A stretch of DNA of 43,714 nt. It comes from Anaerolineae bacterium (GTDB lineage: Bacteria; Chloroflexota; Anaerolineae; Promineifilales; Promineifilaceae). The stretch lies in assembly GCA_007123775.1 (NCBI GenBank), contig SLGK01000096.1:1-43714 (forward strand). Reading direction: 5' to 3'. The notes below the pieces were generated by a model. That model saw nothing but the letters and a program-made list of their open reading frames with translations. It was not told the origin of the DNA and did not search any database. The position numbers and the translations under genes were made by a program. Positions within the stretch are counted from its first letter, which is position 1. Every line of letters starts with the position of its first letter. Positions 22,379 through 30,657 of this stretch are shown piece after piece.

Positions 22379-22693
22379 TCACTGGTTACTGGTTATGAGC
22401 GGTAAAAAGAGGTCGAAATCGTCGCCAATAATCGGCGGTTCGGTTACGGGCGCGCCGCCGCCGCACCAGTAGCCGCTGCATAAAAGTAGATCGTTGGCCA
22501 CAGCCCCGGCCACCGGCTGGCCGGTGGCGCTGTGCAGCGTCAACCCGCTTTGAGCGACGATGCCGCCGCCGCTGCTGACCAGGCTGCGATTCAACATTTC
22601 GCCCTCGGCCAGAACGACGCCCAATCCCAGCAGCAGCATGAACAGCGGCAGAATAAAGAGTAGGCGGCGTGATGGTTTCGTTTTGATACTCAT
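22379..22693 (-). CDS. Small secreted protein with LFLPLI ending
   Basis: A 104-residue exported protein: signal KPSRRLLFILPLFMLLLGLGVVLA, then a conserved middle SLVSSGGGIVAQSGLTLHSATGQPVAGAVANDLLLCSGYWCGGG and the final DFDLFLPLITSN. The segment LxSATGQPVAGxVxN..LCSGYW is a short module I associate with secreted Chloroflexota proteins. Role unknown. GGAG precedes the ATG. It is the second gene of the leftward operon, 10 bases after the protein at 22704. Confidence 0.7.
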   Translation of the reverse strand: MSIKTKPSRRLLFILPLFMLLLGLGVVLAEGEMLNRSLVSSGGGIVAQSGLTLHSATGQPVAGAVANDLLLCSGYWCGGGAPVTEPPIIGDDFDLFLPLITSNQ

Positions 22694-22703
22694 TGGTTTG
22701 CTC

Positions 22704-24119
22704 CTACTTGTTGCAGGCGGCAGCGGCCGTTGTGCCGTTGCTTAAGGGCAGCCAGGTGCCCCAGTCATGGTTATAGACGCAGCGCAGCCCGGTTCCCGTT
22801 CCAGTGAGCTTGGCAAAGTAAGTCAGGGCGGAATGAGCAATCGAAATACTGCCGGCCGCACTGATTTCCAGCAGATAGGCGTCTGAATTGCTACTGACCC
22901 GCAGTTCCGATCCCTGAATGCGGGGATGGCCGTTTTGCAGCAAGGCGACGCTGCGATGACCGCCGCAGATATGGCTGTCGCGGATGTCGGGCGTGGCCTG
23001 ATTTAGCTGCATCCCAAAGCCAGTACCGCTGTTGTCGTTACACTCTTGCACGCTGCTGTTGGCCCCGCCCAGGAAGATGCTGTTCAAAATAAGCGCCTGG
23101 GGAAAACCGCCGCCCGCCGTGTGAACGCTGGATAATCCGGCGTTAACGGCCGTGCCAAAACCAGTAGCCCCGCTCGCCTTAAAACTGCTGTTCTTGATGG
23201 TGGGCGCGGCGCTGTTCAGGTGAATGCCGCTGCGAGCGCCGCCTGTGCCGCTGCCGCTGACCACGACCTCCACGTTATCAACAATCGTGACCCGGCTGGC
23301 ACCCGACACATAGATACCAAAGCTGAAAGGACCGCCGCCGGTATTACGGACGCCCAAATTACTCAGATAGCTGTTTGGCAACATATAGATAGTGGCCGCA
23401 GTTTGGTTGGACGTCGCGCTGCCCCGGTTGGCGGTGATAATGGTTGTCGCCGAGCCGTCCCCTTGCAGATGGACGTAGCCGGGTATTTGCACCAGATTGT
23501 CTTCCGCGTAAATGCCGGGGGCCACCCGCACCAGGTAACGATTATTTTCGGAGGCGTCGCCAATGCTGTTCAGGGCGGCGGCCACGGAGGTGAAGTCGCC
23601 GCCTGATTGGGCGACCACAATCACATTCTCGTAATTGCCAAAGCTGGGCGGATCGATCACGCCGCTCCAGGGTACGGAGGCGGCCTGGAAGGCGTAGGGC
23701 GCAGAGCCTAATAACTGGCGCGGAAAGTCAATAAAACCGGAACCGGTATCAACGCTCGTTTGCAGGTAGCGGGTCGCGCCGGCAAAGGTATCGGGGCCGA
23801 GTGGACAACCGGTTGTACAATTACCGTTGCCCAGCATCACGGCAAAGAAGCCCTGGCTGAGGGGCGCGTTGTTGTGGGTTTCTTCCCAGATGGGGCTGCC
23901 GCCGGAAACGGCCGTGTACACCCCAAAGCGCATCGCATACGTCCCATCGCCGATGGGATCGCCGCCGCTGTCGGCCAGGAATCCCTGGTGGCTGATGAAA
24001 GCGGGCGTATTGCCGCCGCCGCTGGCATGGTTGGCCCGCAGATCGGCCGCACGTCCGATGGATAAGACGGCCAACGTCGCCAGGACGGATAGAAAGATGG
24101 TAATTATTCGCTTACGCAT
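22704..24119 (-). CDS. Secreted beta-helix surface protein
   Basis: A 471-residue exported protein and first gene of the leftward operon. Signal MRKRIITIFLSVLATLAVLSIGRA. Residues about 35-150 form a tail-fibre-like domain common in surface proteins: ISHQGFLADSGGDPIGDGTYAMRFGVYTA, PLSQGFFAVMLG, GSAPYAFQAAS. Residues about 165-420 look like a right-handed beta-helix (DFTSVAAALNSIGDASENNRYLVRVAPGIYAEDN, then VTIVDNVEVVVSG, PTIKNSSFKASG, PDIRDSHICGG), as in pectate-lyase-like folds. A polysaccharide-binding or adhesive role is plausible; catalytic residues are not evident. GGAG precedes the ATG. Confidence 0.8.
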   Translation of the reverse strand: MRKRIITIFLSVLATLAVLSIGRAADLRANHASGGGNTPAFISHQGFLADSGGDPIGDGTYAMRFGVYTAVSGGSPIWEETHNNAPLSQGFFAVMLGNGNCTTGCPLGPDTFAGATRYLQTSVDTGSGFIDFPRQLLGSAPYAFQAASVPWSGVIDPPSFGNYENVIVVAQSGGDFTSVAAALNSIGDASENNRYLVRVAPGIYAEDNLVQIPGYVHLQGDGSATTIITANRGSATSNQTAATIYMLPNSYLSNLGVRNTGGGPFSFGIYVSGASRVTIVDNVEVVVSGSGTGGARSGIHLNSAAPTIKNSSFKASGATGFGTAVNAGLSSVHTAGGGFPQALILNSIFLGGANSSVQECNDNSGTGFGMQLNQATPDIRDSHICGGHRSVALLQNGHPRIQGSELRVSSNSDAYLLEISAAGSISIAHSALTYFAKLTGTGTGLRCVYNHDWGTWLPLSNGTTAAAACNK

Positions 24120-24148
24120 TGGTTTTCTCCTTGATAATGAGTGACTCT

Positions 24149-24236
24149 ACTGAAAAAAGGTCCAAAAACCGAGTTTTTCAAGGCCAACCACTCTGGTGAT
24201 TGTGATGCGTTTTAGCAAAAAACTCGGTTTTTTCAG
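24149..24236. repeat. Intergenic inverted repeat
   Basis: AAAAACCGAGTTTTT (24164-24178) is matched by AAAAACTCGGTTTTT (within 24217-24233), and the flanking ACTGAAAAAA and TTTTTTCAGT also pair. It lies upstream of the leftward operon start; possibly a dispersed element or a bidirectional terminator. The region 24237-24448 shows no gene. Confidence 0.65.
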
Positions 24237-24448
24237 TGGACTCATGAGTAGAAATGACAAAAGTTTCGCTTATCCTACAAGACGGCCGTGTCGCCAGCGT
24301 GTATTTATCGTGTATTGTCGCAGCAATCCCCATTATCGTAGGGACGGTTTCACAATTAGAATTGCCGTCGCTTGCATACCGGCAGTGGCGTCAATCTGGT
24401 AAGATTGATGTGTAGACCGATACCAGGGGATCTATTGGCCGCATTCGG

Positions 24449-24477
24449 TTCATCACCCGATTCGTATCTGGTATAAT
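24449..24477 (+). promoter_or_regulatory. Promoter of the RelE-type pair
   Basis: -10 TATAAT (24472-24477, perfect) with a weak -35 TTCATC (24449-24454) 17 bases upstream; flanked by TACCAG and CTGGTA, which could be an antitoxin operator. Located 64 bases before the antitoxin start. Confidence 0.5.
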
Positions 24478-24540
24478 CCAGGCAACTGATTAACTTAAAC
24501 ATTGGCACACACACAACATCTTCAAAAAACGAGGCTTCTT

Positions 24541-24756
24541 ATGATGCAAGTTACCTTGAATCTGGATGAAAACGAGACCCGAACACTTTTCAAGCAGGCA
24601 ATTACGGAAATGCTGCATGAAAGAAATGAGGCGCTGTATGCTGCTCTGGCTGAAGTCCTGGAGGATATGGCCTTGCTGCGGGCCATTGAAGAAGGGGAGG
24701 AAACGGCCGAAATCAGCCGCGACGAGCTGTTTGCAATCTTGGAGGGCGGCAGTTGA
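24541..24756 (+). CDS. Antitoxin of a RelE/ParE-type pair
   Basis: A 71-residue protein MMQVTLNLDENETRTLFKQAITEMLHERNEALYAALAEVLEDMALLRAIEEGEETAEISRDELFAILEG. It has an acidic helical body of a kind regularly found before RelE/ParE toxins, with LLRAIEEGEETAEISRDEVFAILEG close to the usual antitoxin ending. The stop overlaps the toxin's TTG start (TTGA). The ATG at 24541 fits the family; an earlier in-frame start would add 13 unlikely residues. Confidence 0.75.
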   Translation: MMQVTLNLDENETRTLFKQAITEMLHERNEALYAALAEVLEDMALLRAIEEGEETAEISRDELFAILEGGS

Positions 24757-25019
24757 AAGTTATCTTCAAGCAAAGTCTGGCCAGAGACTTGAAGCGTATA
24801 CGTGACAAATCGCTTCTGCAGAGAGTCCAGGACGTGATTGAACAGCTTGAGCAAGCGTCTGCACTGGATGAGGTCAGTCAGATCAGAAAGATCAGCGATA
24901 GCAAGGTCTATTACCGCATCCGCATCGGTGACTATCGCCTCGGCCTGCGTCTGGATGACGGCGCTGTCACCCTCATTCGTTTTTTGCACCGCAGGGATAT
25001 CTATCGTTACTTCCCCTAA
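24753..25019 (+). CDS. RelE/ParE-type toxin
   Basis: An 88-residue toxin using a TTG start that overlaps the antitoxin stop. KVIFKQSLARDLKRIRDKSLLQRVQDVIEQLEQA, then IRKISDSKVYYRIRIGDYRLGLRLDDGAVTLIRFLHRRDIYRYFP is the RelE fold with the characteristic YYRIRIGDYRLGLRL strand and the C-terminal HRRDIY. It probably cleaves mRNA at the ribosome or acts like ParE; the basic residues R and H near the end suit RelE. All motifs intact. Confidence 0.85.
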   Translation: MKVIFKQSLARDLKRIRDKSLLQRVQDVIEQLEQASALDEVSQIRKISDSKVYYRIRIGDYRLGLRLDDGAVTLIRFLHRRDIYRYFP

Positions 25020-25090
25020 ATGCTAGGTGCAGCATTGCATAAGTCCGCCCCAAATTCGTAGTGACCGCTCCAGCGGTTGTTGTACTAGCC

Positions 25091-25122
25091 AGGTGCGACC
25101 CAGTTCAAAGTGCGTCGCACCT
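25091..25122. repeat. Hairpin in the leader of the SARP/STAND gene
   Basis: AGGTGCGAC and GTCGCACCT (9-bp perfect stem) with a 14-base loop, just 10 bases before the start codon at 25133. A similar GGTGC-rich palindrome stands at 3090-3152, so this may be a dispersed repeat; it could also mask ribosome access. Confidence 0.6.
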
Positions 25123-25132
25123 TTGAGAAGCC

Positions 25133-28100
25133 ATGAACAGGAGAATGGATCACCCTCTACAAATTCGCTGCCTGGGCCAGACGGAAATCCTGCTAAACGG
25201 CCGTTCCCTATCTAGCAACTTGTTACGCAAAGCGCAGGCCCTGCTCATCTACCTGGCGCTGGAACCGGGCCGCCACGAACGGGACGCGCTGGCGGCGCTG
25301 CTGTGGAGCGATTTGCCAACGACAAAAGCGCGCGCCAATCTGCGGACTATCCTCAGCCGCCTGCGCCCCCATCTCGACGCTTACCTCGACGCCAACCGCC
25401 GCACGATTGCCTTTGACCCGGCACCTGGCGTCTGGCTGGACGCCATTCAGTTTGAGCAAGGCACGGCCGCGCCCACGGCCGCGGTGCGAAGGGAAGCCTT
25501 AACCCTTTACCAGGGGGATTTTCTGGCCCAATTTTCTGTGCGCGACGCCCTGCTCTTTGAGGAATGGGCGCTCTGGCAGCGGGAACGACTGCGCGGGCTG
25601 GCCCTGGACAGCCTGGCTGATCTGGCTGAGACGGCCCTGGCCGCGGCCGATTACAGCCAGGCGGCAACCGATTTGCGCCGCCTGCTGGCCCTTGATCCCT
25701 GGCGCGAGGCGGCTCATCGCGCCCTGATGCAGGCGTTGGCCGCTGGCGGCGACCGGGCGGCCGCCCTGGCCCAATTCGAGCGCTGTCGCCAGGCGTTGAG
25801 CGATGATTTGGGCGTCGAACCGGCCCCGGCCACGTTGGCCCTGTATGAGCAGATCAAGGCGGGGCAGGCCGACGGGTCGGAGCAGGCCCGGCCGTTAATC
25901 GTGACCGGCCAGGCAAGGGCAAACGCGCCGGAGCGTTCGGGCTTCAGCCTGCCGGCCGCCACCACCCCCTTTGTCGGCCGTGAAGCGGAACTGGCCCAAA
26001 TCCGGGAACTGCTAGCCAGCCCCGACTGCCGCCTGCTGACCCTCTTTGGGCCGGGCGGCATGGGCAAAACCAGACTGGCGCTGCAAGCCGCCCGCCAGGC
26101 GCAGCCCCTCTTTGCCGACAGCGTTTGCCTGGCGCGGCTTGAAGAGGTAGCCACGGCCGATCTACTGGCCCCGGCCCTTGCCGACGCCCTGGCTTTGCCC
26201 TTGTCCGGGCGACAGTCGCCCCGGACGCAATTGCTGGCTTATTTGCAAGATCGGGAGATGCTTCTGCTGCTAGATAATTTTGAGCATTTGACGGCCGCCG
26301 CCAATTTACTGGTGGAGATGTTGGAAACGGCCGTCGGCTTGAAACTGCTGGTCACCTCCCGCGAGGCGCTCAATCTGTACGAGGAGTGGCTGCTGGCGGT
26401 CGAGGGGCTGCCCACGCCGCCCCCAGACACGGCCGCCGATGGCGAGCAGTTCGCCGCCGTCGCCCTCTTCGCCCAACGTGCCCGGCGCAGCGATTTGCGC
26501 TTTTCGTTGGCGCAGCATGAAACGGCCGTCGCCGACATCTGCCGCCAGGTGGAGGGCATACCGCTGGCCATTGAGCTGGCCGCCGCCTGGGTGCGCACGA
26601 TTCCCCCCACCGACATTGCCCGCCAACTGGCCGCCAACCTGGAGCTGCCGGCCAGCGCTTTGCGCAACCTGCCCGACCGTCACCGAAGTATGACGGCCGT
26701 TTTTCACCATTCCTGGGAACTGCTGCGGCCGGCCGAACGGCAGTTAGTCCGCCGTCTCGCCGTCTTTCGGGGCGGCTTTGACGCGGCGGCGGCCGGTGTG
26801 GTCGCGGGCGCCACCCGGCGCGACCTGTCGGCGCTAGCCGATAAGGCGCTGCTGCGATTGGTAGAGAACGGCCGCTACGAATTCCATCCCCTGACCCGCG
26901 CCTATGCCGCGGGTCGGCTGGCCGAACATCCTCAGGAAGAAGCAGCGACGCAGGCGGCGCACGGCCGTTATTTCGCTGCCTTTTTGCGGGAACGAGCCGC
27001 CCATTTGCACGACGGTCGGCAGCAAACCGTCCTGGCCGAAGCCTGGCGGGAGATGGAAAATATCCGCGCCGGTTGGCAGTGGGCGCTGGCGCGGCCGGAT
27101 ACGGCCGTTTTGTCCGACTACCTGGAAACGATGGCCACGGTTTACCTGGCCCGCAGCCAGTTTGGCGAGGGGCAGGCCGTATTGCACCGGGCGGTTGCGC
27201 GTATTCAGCAGATGTCCCACGAACCGGTTTTGACGGCCCGGCTGCTGACCTGGCAGGCGCGGTTTGAGATTTTGCTGGGCGGGTATGAAACGGCCGAACG
27301 TTGTTTGCAAACGGCCGTGACCTTGCTGCGGCCGCTCGACGAGCCAATCCTGTTGGGACGCGCCCTGACCGCCGGTTTAGGCCAACTCTACCTGCGCCAG
27401 GGCGACCTGGCCCAGAGCGTGACCTGTTTGCAAGAGGGGCTGCCCCTGTTGGCGGCGGCTCAGGATTGGCCCGGCCAGGCGGAGGCGCTGCTCTATTTGA
27501 GTACGGCCCGCAGCTTTCAGGCAGAAAGTGATGTTGCGGAGGCGGAACAGGCGCTAACGATTTACGAGCGCTTAGGCGACCAGCGGGGGATGGTGCGTGT
27601 CTTGATCCAGTTGGGCAATGGGGAAAATGCGAGCGGCAACTATGATGCGGCTGCCGGCCATTACAAACGGGCTTTGAACCTGAGCCAGGAGATTGGTGAC
27701 CAGCAGACGATGGCTTCCTGCCTGATTAACCTGGGGGTCATCGCCAAGCGGCGGCAGGAATATGAACGGTCGGCCGAACTGACACAGCGCAGCCTGGCGA
27801 TTTTTCGGGAGACGGGAGCGCGGCTGGGCGCGGCGGCGGCGCTCAACAACCTGGGCGACCTGGCCCGCCTGAGCGGCGAGCCGGAAGCGGCGCAGCGCTG
27901 GTACGGCGAAAGTCTGGCCATTCGCCGCCAGGCCGGTGACCGGCTGGGGGAAGGGGTGCTGTGCCACAATTTGGGCCGGGCAGCCCTGGACCTGGGCGAC
28001 ACAGCCGCAGCCAGGGCATATTTGCAGGATGGGCTGACCATTGCCGTTGACATTGACGCGAAGCTGCTGCTGCTGCAGGTGTTGGTGGGTGCCGCCCATT

Positions 28101-28300
28101 ATCTGGTCCAGGTGGGTGAGCGGGCGCGGGCGGCGGACATTCTGGCGTTGGTGGGTAGCCATCCGGCCGTCAATCAGCAGACGCGGGCTGAGGCGGCGGC
28201 TTTGTGGCGGGAATTGGTGGGGGAACGGCCGTTGGGGGATGGCTTGGCGGCTACCGGGTTGGATGAGGTTTCGGGTGATCTGCTGGCAATGTTAGGGTGA
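25133..28300 (+). CDS. SARP/BTAD-STAND ATPase-TPR regulator (1055 aa)
   Basis: A large transcription regulator. Residues about 5-95 form an OmpR-like winged helix, 95-245 a BTAD domain ([36 protein letters not shown]). A STAND/NB-ARC ATPase at about 275-560 has Walker [12 protein letters not shown] (about residue 305) and Walker [11 protein letters not shown] (about 380), and the SREALN/IELAAAW motifs. Residues about 640-1040 are TPR repeats ([52 protein letters not shown]). Such proteins link a signal sensed by TPR or NTPase parts to promoter activation. No direct-repeat SARP targets are seen near it. Starts at 25133 and 25145 (MDHPLQ) are both possible. Confidence 0.88.
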   Translation: MNRRMDHPLQIRCLGQTEILLNGRSLSSNLLRKAQALLIYLALEPGRHERDALAALLWSDLPTTKARANLRTILSRLRPHLDAYLDANRRTIAFDPAPGVWLDAIQFEQGTAAPTAAVRREALTLYQGDFLAQFSVRDALLFEEWALWQRERLRGLALDSLADLAETALAAADYSQAATDLRRLLALDPWREAAHRALMQALAAGGDRAAALAQFERCRQALSDDLGVEPAPATLALYEQIKAGQADGSEQARPLIVTGQARANAPERSGFSLPAATTPFVGREAELAQIRELLASPDCRLLTLFGPGGMGKTRLALQAARQAQPLFADSVCLARLEEVATADLLAPALADALALPLSGRQSPRTQLLAYLQDREMLLLLDNFEHLTAAANLLVEMLETAVGLKLLVTSREALNLYEEWLLAVEGLPTPPPDTAADGEQFAAVALFAQRARRSDLRFSLAQHETAVADICRQVEGIPLAIELAAAWVRTIPPTDIARQLAANLELPASALRNLPDRHRSMTAVFHHSWELLRPAERQLVRRLAVFRGGFDAAAAGVVAGATRRDLSALADKALLRLVENGRYEFHPLTRAYAAGRLAEHPQEEAATQAAHGRYFAAFLRERAAHLHDGRQQTVLAEAWREMENIRAGWQWALARPDTAVLSDYLETMATVYLARSQFGEGQAVLHRAVARIQQMSHEPVLTARLLTWQARFEILLGGYETAERCLQTAVTLLRPLDEPILLGRALTAGLGQLYLRQGDLAQSVTCLQEGLPLLAAAQDWPGQAEALLYLSTARSFQAESDVAEAEQALTIYERLGDQRGMVRVLIQLGNGENASGNYDAAAGHYKRALNLSQEIGDQQTMASCLINLGVIAKRRQEYERSAELTQRSLAIFRETGARLGAAAALNNLGDLARLSGEPEAAQRWYGESLAIRRQAGDRLGEGVLCHNLGRAALDLGDTAAARAYLQDGLTIAVDIDAKLLLLQVLVGAAHYLVQVGERARAADILALVGSHPAVNQQTRAEAAALWRELVGERPLGDGLAATGLDEVSGDLLAMLG

Positions 28301-28331
28301 GGATGGGATGGGTGGAAAACGGCCGTTGGGT

Positions 28332-28386
28332 GAGTACAACGGATTGGGGAAAGGAACGGATTTCTAAATCAGCTCTTTTCAGATAG
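28332..28386 (+). repeat. Direct repeat R1, left of hicAB
   Basis: About 55 bases from GAGTACAACGGATTGGGG to CTTTTCAGATAGC, matched by R2 at 29147-29201 with about 6 differences. A third, shorter and more diverged copy lies at 28988-29022. R1 and R2 bracket hicAB and the VapC remnant. Confidence 0.8.
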
Positions 28387-28477
28387 CGCACAAAAGCCGT
28401 CGCTTCCGGCCGGCGCGATTCTGGTAAATGACATGCCCTTTTCGCCATACGGCCGTTGCTTGTGGTAACATATACGT

Positions 28478-28741
28478 ATGGGCAAGGAAGAAAAAATTCT
28501 CCTAAAGGTACTGCGGGGCACATCAGATACCAATATCGCTTTTAATGACCTGTGTTACCTGTTACGTCGCCTGAATTTCGATGAGAGAATCAAAGGTAGC
28601 CATCATATCTTCACGAAACCAGGCGTTGAGGAAATTTTGAACCTACAGCCCAAGAGCGGTCAAGCAAAGGCATACCAGGTCAAACAAGTTCGGAACATCA
28701 TTTTGCGCTACAAGTTAGCTGATGAAGGAAACAATGAATAA
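28478..28741 (+). CDS. hicA: HicA-type toxin
   Basis: An 87-residue double-stranded-RNA-binding-fold mRNA interferase. The features are LLKVLRGTSDTNIAFNDLCYLLRRLNFDERIKGSHHIFTKPGVEEILNLQPKSGQAKAYQVKQVRNIILRYKL. The GSHHIF sequence contains the catalytic His of HicA. This is the longer HicA form. The toxin precedes and overlaps the antitoxin. No ribosome binding site is clear before the ATG at 28478; a leaderless message is possible. Confidence 0.88.
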   Translation: MGKEEKILLKVLRGTSDTNIAFNDLCYLLRRLNFDERIKGSHHIFTKPGVEEILNLQPKSGQAKAYQVKQVRNIILRYKLADEGNNE

Positions 28742-28949
28742 GTATAAATACGAAGTCATCATTTACTGGAGTGATGAAGATGAGGCGTTCATTGCCGAAG
28801 TGCCTGAACTGCCGGGCTGCGCCGCCGATGGTGCCACTTATGAAGAGGTTCTGAATAACCTGGAAATCATCATTGATGAGTGGATAGAAACAGCGCAGGA
28901 ACTCGGCCGGCCGATCCCCGAAGCCAAAGGCCGTTTGCTGTATGCTTGA
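28734..28949 (+). CDS. hicB: HicB-type antitoxin
   Basis: A 71-residue antitoxin with the degraded RNase-H-like HicB fold: YEVIIYWSDEDEAFIAEVPELPGCAADGATYEEVLNNLEIIIDEWIETAQELGRPIPEAKGRL. ELPGC(A/I)A.G.TYEEAL is the family signature. No DNA-binding domain follows, so it is the short form. ATG at 28734 is chosen because GAAGGAA precedes it; another ATG lies at 28722. It overlaps the end of hicA. Confidence 0.9.
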   Translation: MNKYKYEVIIYWSDEDEAFIAEVPELPGCAADGATYEEVLNNLEIIIDEWIETAQELGRPIPEAKGRLLYA

Positions 28950-28987
28950 GTAGACGATCCTATCAAATTGCTCCACCTCCGCTGAGG

Positions 28988-29022
28988 GAAAACAGCGGGT
29001 TGGGAGAAGGAACAGAATTTCT
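28988..29022 (+). repeat. Diverged third copy of the R1/R2 repeat
   Basis: GAAAACAGCGGGTTGGGAGAAGGAACAGAATTTCT resembles the start of R1 and R2 (about 70 percent identical). It lies between hicB and the VapC remnant. Confidence 0.5.
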
Positions 29023-29030
29023 ATACAGAT

Positions 29031-29132
29031 ACTTCTGATCGGCTTATTATCGCTCAGGCATTGGTGGAGGATATTCCCGTGGTTAGCAGCGATGAGTAGT
29101 TTGACGATCATGGCATTGTCCGGATTTGGTAG
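29031..29132 (+). pseudogene. VapC-type PIN toxin, C-terminal remnant
   Basis: The frame reads TSDRLIIAQALVEDIPVVSSDE, a stop (TAG at 29097-29099), then FDDHGIVRIW and a stop. It is the last third of a PIN toxin: DRxIIAQAxxxxxPxxSxDxxFxxYGxxxxW, with the acidic residues of the active site. The N-terminal part is missing and the frame has one internal stop. Confidence 0.8.
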
Positions 29133-29146
29133 TGGGGCGTAGCGGA

Positions 29147-29201
29147 GAGTACGGCGGATTGGGGGAAGGAACGGATTTCTGTATCAGCTTTTTTCAGATA
29201 G
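29147..29201 (+). repeat. Direct repeat R2, right of hicAB
   Basis: About 55 bases from GAGTACGGCGGATTGGGG to TTTTTTCAGATAGC, about 89 percent identical to R1 (28332-28386). The two bracket an 815-base module with hicAB. Region 29213-29369 shows no gene. Confidence 0.8.
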
Positions 29202-29369
29202 CACGCAAAGGCTAACCGCTGAAGGGGTTGTTCTCTCGCCGTGCGGATTTCTTCTTCGACGTATTTCTCGGTGATCTGTTCAGTTGCGAAAAACAGGGTA
29301 CAATTCTTTGACTGTATCCGGCTGTTCGAGACAAAACATGCGTATCAACGACTTAAACCTTATTTATAT

Positions 29370-29519
29370 CCATCACTGCCCCTGAGCCAGCGCCAGGGAC
29401 GCCGGTCGGCGTCCTTTTGCGCTAACCCGGCGCGGTTGCAGTGATGGCAGTTCCCCACCCTAGCCTCTGGGCCTGGATGTTCTTGCCGACGCTGCCGCCG
29501 CACCGGGGCAGCGTTTTTT
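29370..29519 (+). ncRNA. Structured leader with intrinsic terminator (riboswitch candidate)
   Basis: A closing stem CCATCACTGC (29370-29379) pairs perfectly with GCAGTGATGG (29438-29447). Inside are AGCGC/GCGCT (29389-29393/29419-29423) and a hairpin GGACGCC-GGTC-GGCGTCC (29397-29414). Downstream is an intrinsic terminator, ACGCTGCC (29489-29496) with GGCAGCGT (29507-29514) and six Ts. It stands before the PPC-ECF transporter operon with an AAAGGAGG 30 bases later, so it is a likely attenuation switch. It does not match the FMN, TPP, cobalamin, Moco, purine or THF consensus sequences that I remember. The ligand is unknown. Confidence 0.6.
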
Positions 29520-29552
29520 GTTGCCTTCAGGGGGCCAACAAAGGAGGCTTTT

Positions 29553-29951
29553 ATGAACATCCACGCCATGCGGCTGCATCCCCACCAGGATTTGCAGGCT
29601 GAATTAGACAATTGGGCGCAAGAACAGGCCGTCGAAGCGGCCTGCGTGCTGACCTGCGTCGGCAGTTTGCGCCAGGCAACGCTGCGCTTCGCCGACCAAC
29701 CCGGCGGGACAACGCTGCACGGCAAATTTGAGATTGTGTCCCTCACCGGAACCCTCTCCCGGCACGGTTCCCATTATCACATCAGCATTGCCGATGGCCA
29801 CGGCCGTTGCTATGGTGGCCACCTTTTACCTGGCTGTCATATCTACACCACTGCCGAAATCGTCCTGGCCAGCCTGCCCCAACACCGCTTCCTGCGCCAG
29901 CATGATCCCCACACCGGCTACGACGAATTAACCATCCAACTGACAGATTAA
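29553..29951 (+). CDS. PPC-domain (DUF296) protein
   Basis: A 132-residue protein of the PPC/PCC fold (DUF296), named after the plant AT-hook proteins, here without DNA-binding hook. Typical elements are RLHPHQDLQAELDNWAQEQAVEAACVLTCVGSLRQATLRFA, FEIVSLTGTLSRHGSHYHISIADGHGRCYGGHLLPGCHIYTTAEIVL. His residues in SHYHISIADGHG and GGHL..GCHI suggest metal binding, as in structures of bacterial members. It heads an operon with an ECF transporter behind a structured leader, suggesting a role with the transported compound. Strong AGGAGG precedes the ATG. Confidence 0.85.
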   Translation: MNIHAMRLHPHQDLQAELDNWAQEQAVEAACVLTCVGSLRQATLRFADQPGGTTLHGKFEIVSLTGTLSRHGSHYHISIADGHGRCYGGHLLPGCHIYTTAEIVLASLPQHRFLRQHDPHTGYDELTIQLTD

Positions 29952-29973
29952 CCAACCAACAGGAGACCCTCTC

Positions 29974-30573
29974 ATGACATTCACCCAACGCCTCAAAACA
30001 GATTTCACCACGATAACGCTGACCCTCATCCCCATCGCCATTGTTTTGAATATCGTCGTCGGACAAATTGCCAGCGCCCTGGGCCTGCCGCTTTTCCTCG
30101 ATTCTATCGGCACGGTACTGGCGGCGCTGCTGGCCGGCCCCTGGGTGGGCGGCCTTACCGGCTTGCTCACCAACCTGGTCTGGGGCTTGATTAGCTCGCC
30201 CACCGCCGCCGCCTTCGCCCCGGTGGCCATGACCATTGGCCTTGTCGCCGGTTTGCTGGCCCGATTGGGCCTTTTCCGCCACTGGTGGCAGGCACTTATC
30301 AGCGGCGCGATCATCGCCATCGCCCTTTCCTTTGTGGCCGTGCCGATTCGCATCTATCTCTTTGGCGGCGTTACCGGCAGCGGTGCCGATTTCCTCACCG
30401 CCTACCTGCTGGCTGTCGGCCAGAGCCTATTCGGTTCGGTCATCGTCACCGTTATCACCAGTAATCTGCTGGATAAAATCATCACCGCGCTGCTGGCCTG
30501 GGTTATTGTCAGAGCCTTGTCCAAACGGTTCGTGACTCGTTTTCCGCGGGCAACGGCCGTTGTCGGTGAATAA
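29974..30573 (+). CDS. ECF transporter S component (substrate unknown)
   Basis: A 199-residue membrane protein with about six helices: ITLTLIPIAIVLNIVVGQIASAL, LFLDSIGTVLAALLAGPWVGGLTGLLTNLVWGLIS, AAAFAPVAMTIGLVAGLLARLG, ALISGAIIAIALSFVAVPI, FLTAYLLAVGQSLFGSVIVTVITSNLLDKI. The PLFLDSIGT and GPWVGGLTGLLTN motifs mark a substrate-binding S component of the energy-coupling-factor class. The substrate (vitamin, precursor or metal) is not recognised. Followed by EcfT and EcfA genes. GGAG precedes the ATG. Confidence 0.8.
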   Translation: MTFTQRLKTDFTTITLTLIPIAIVLNIVVGQIASALGLPLFLDSIGTVLAALLAGPWVGGLTGLLTNLVWGLISSPTAAAFAPVAMTIGLVAGLLARLGLFRHWWQALISGAIIAIALSFVAVPIRIYLFGGVTGSGADFLTAYLLAVGQSLFGSVIVTVITSNLLDKIITALLAWVIVRALSKRFVTRFPRATAVVGE

Positions 30574-30577
30574 GAAA

Positions 30578-30616
30578 GACGAAGGACGAACAATGGTTAT
30601 TTGTCGTTCGTTGTTC
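30578..30616. repeat. Heptamer inverted array H
   Basis: GACGAAG, GACGAAC (30578-30591), 11-base loop, GTCGTTC, GTTGTTC (30603-30616): two-plus-two inverted units between the S component and EcfT genes. Confidence 0.85.
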
Positions 30617-30657
30617 GTCGCCATCTACAAGAAAAATTACCAACTCCATTTTTTGCC

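Noticed and set aside
26370-27347. A 325-codon open frame on the minus strand
   Set aside because: Antisense to the TPR/STAND part of the 1055-residue regulator; Arg/Pro/Ala-rich composition and no recognisable domain.
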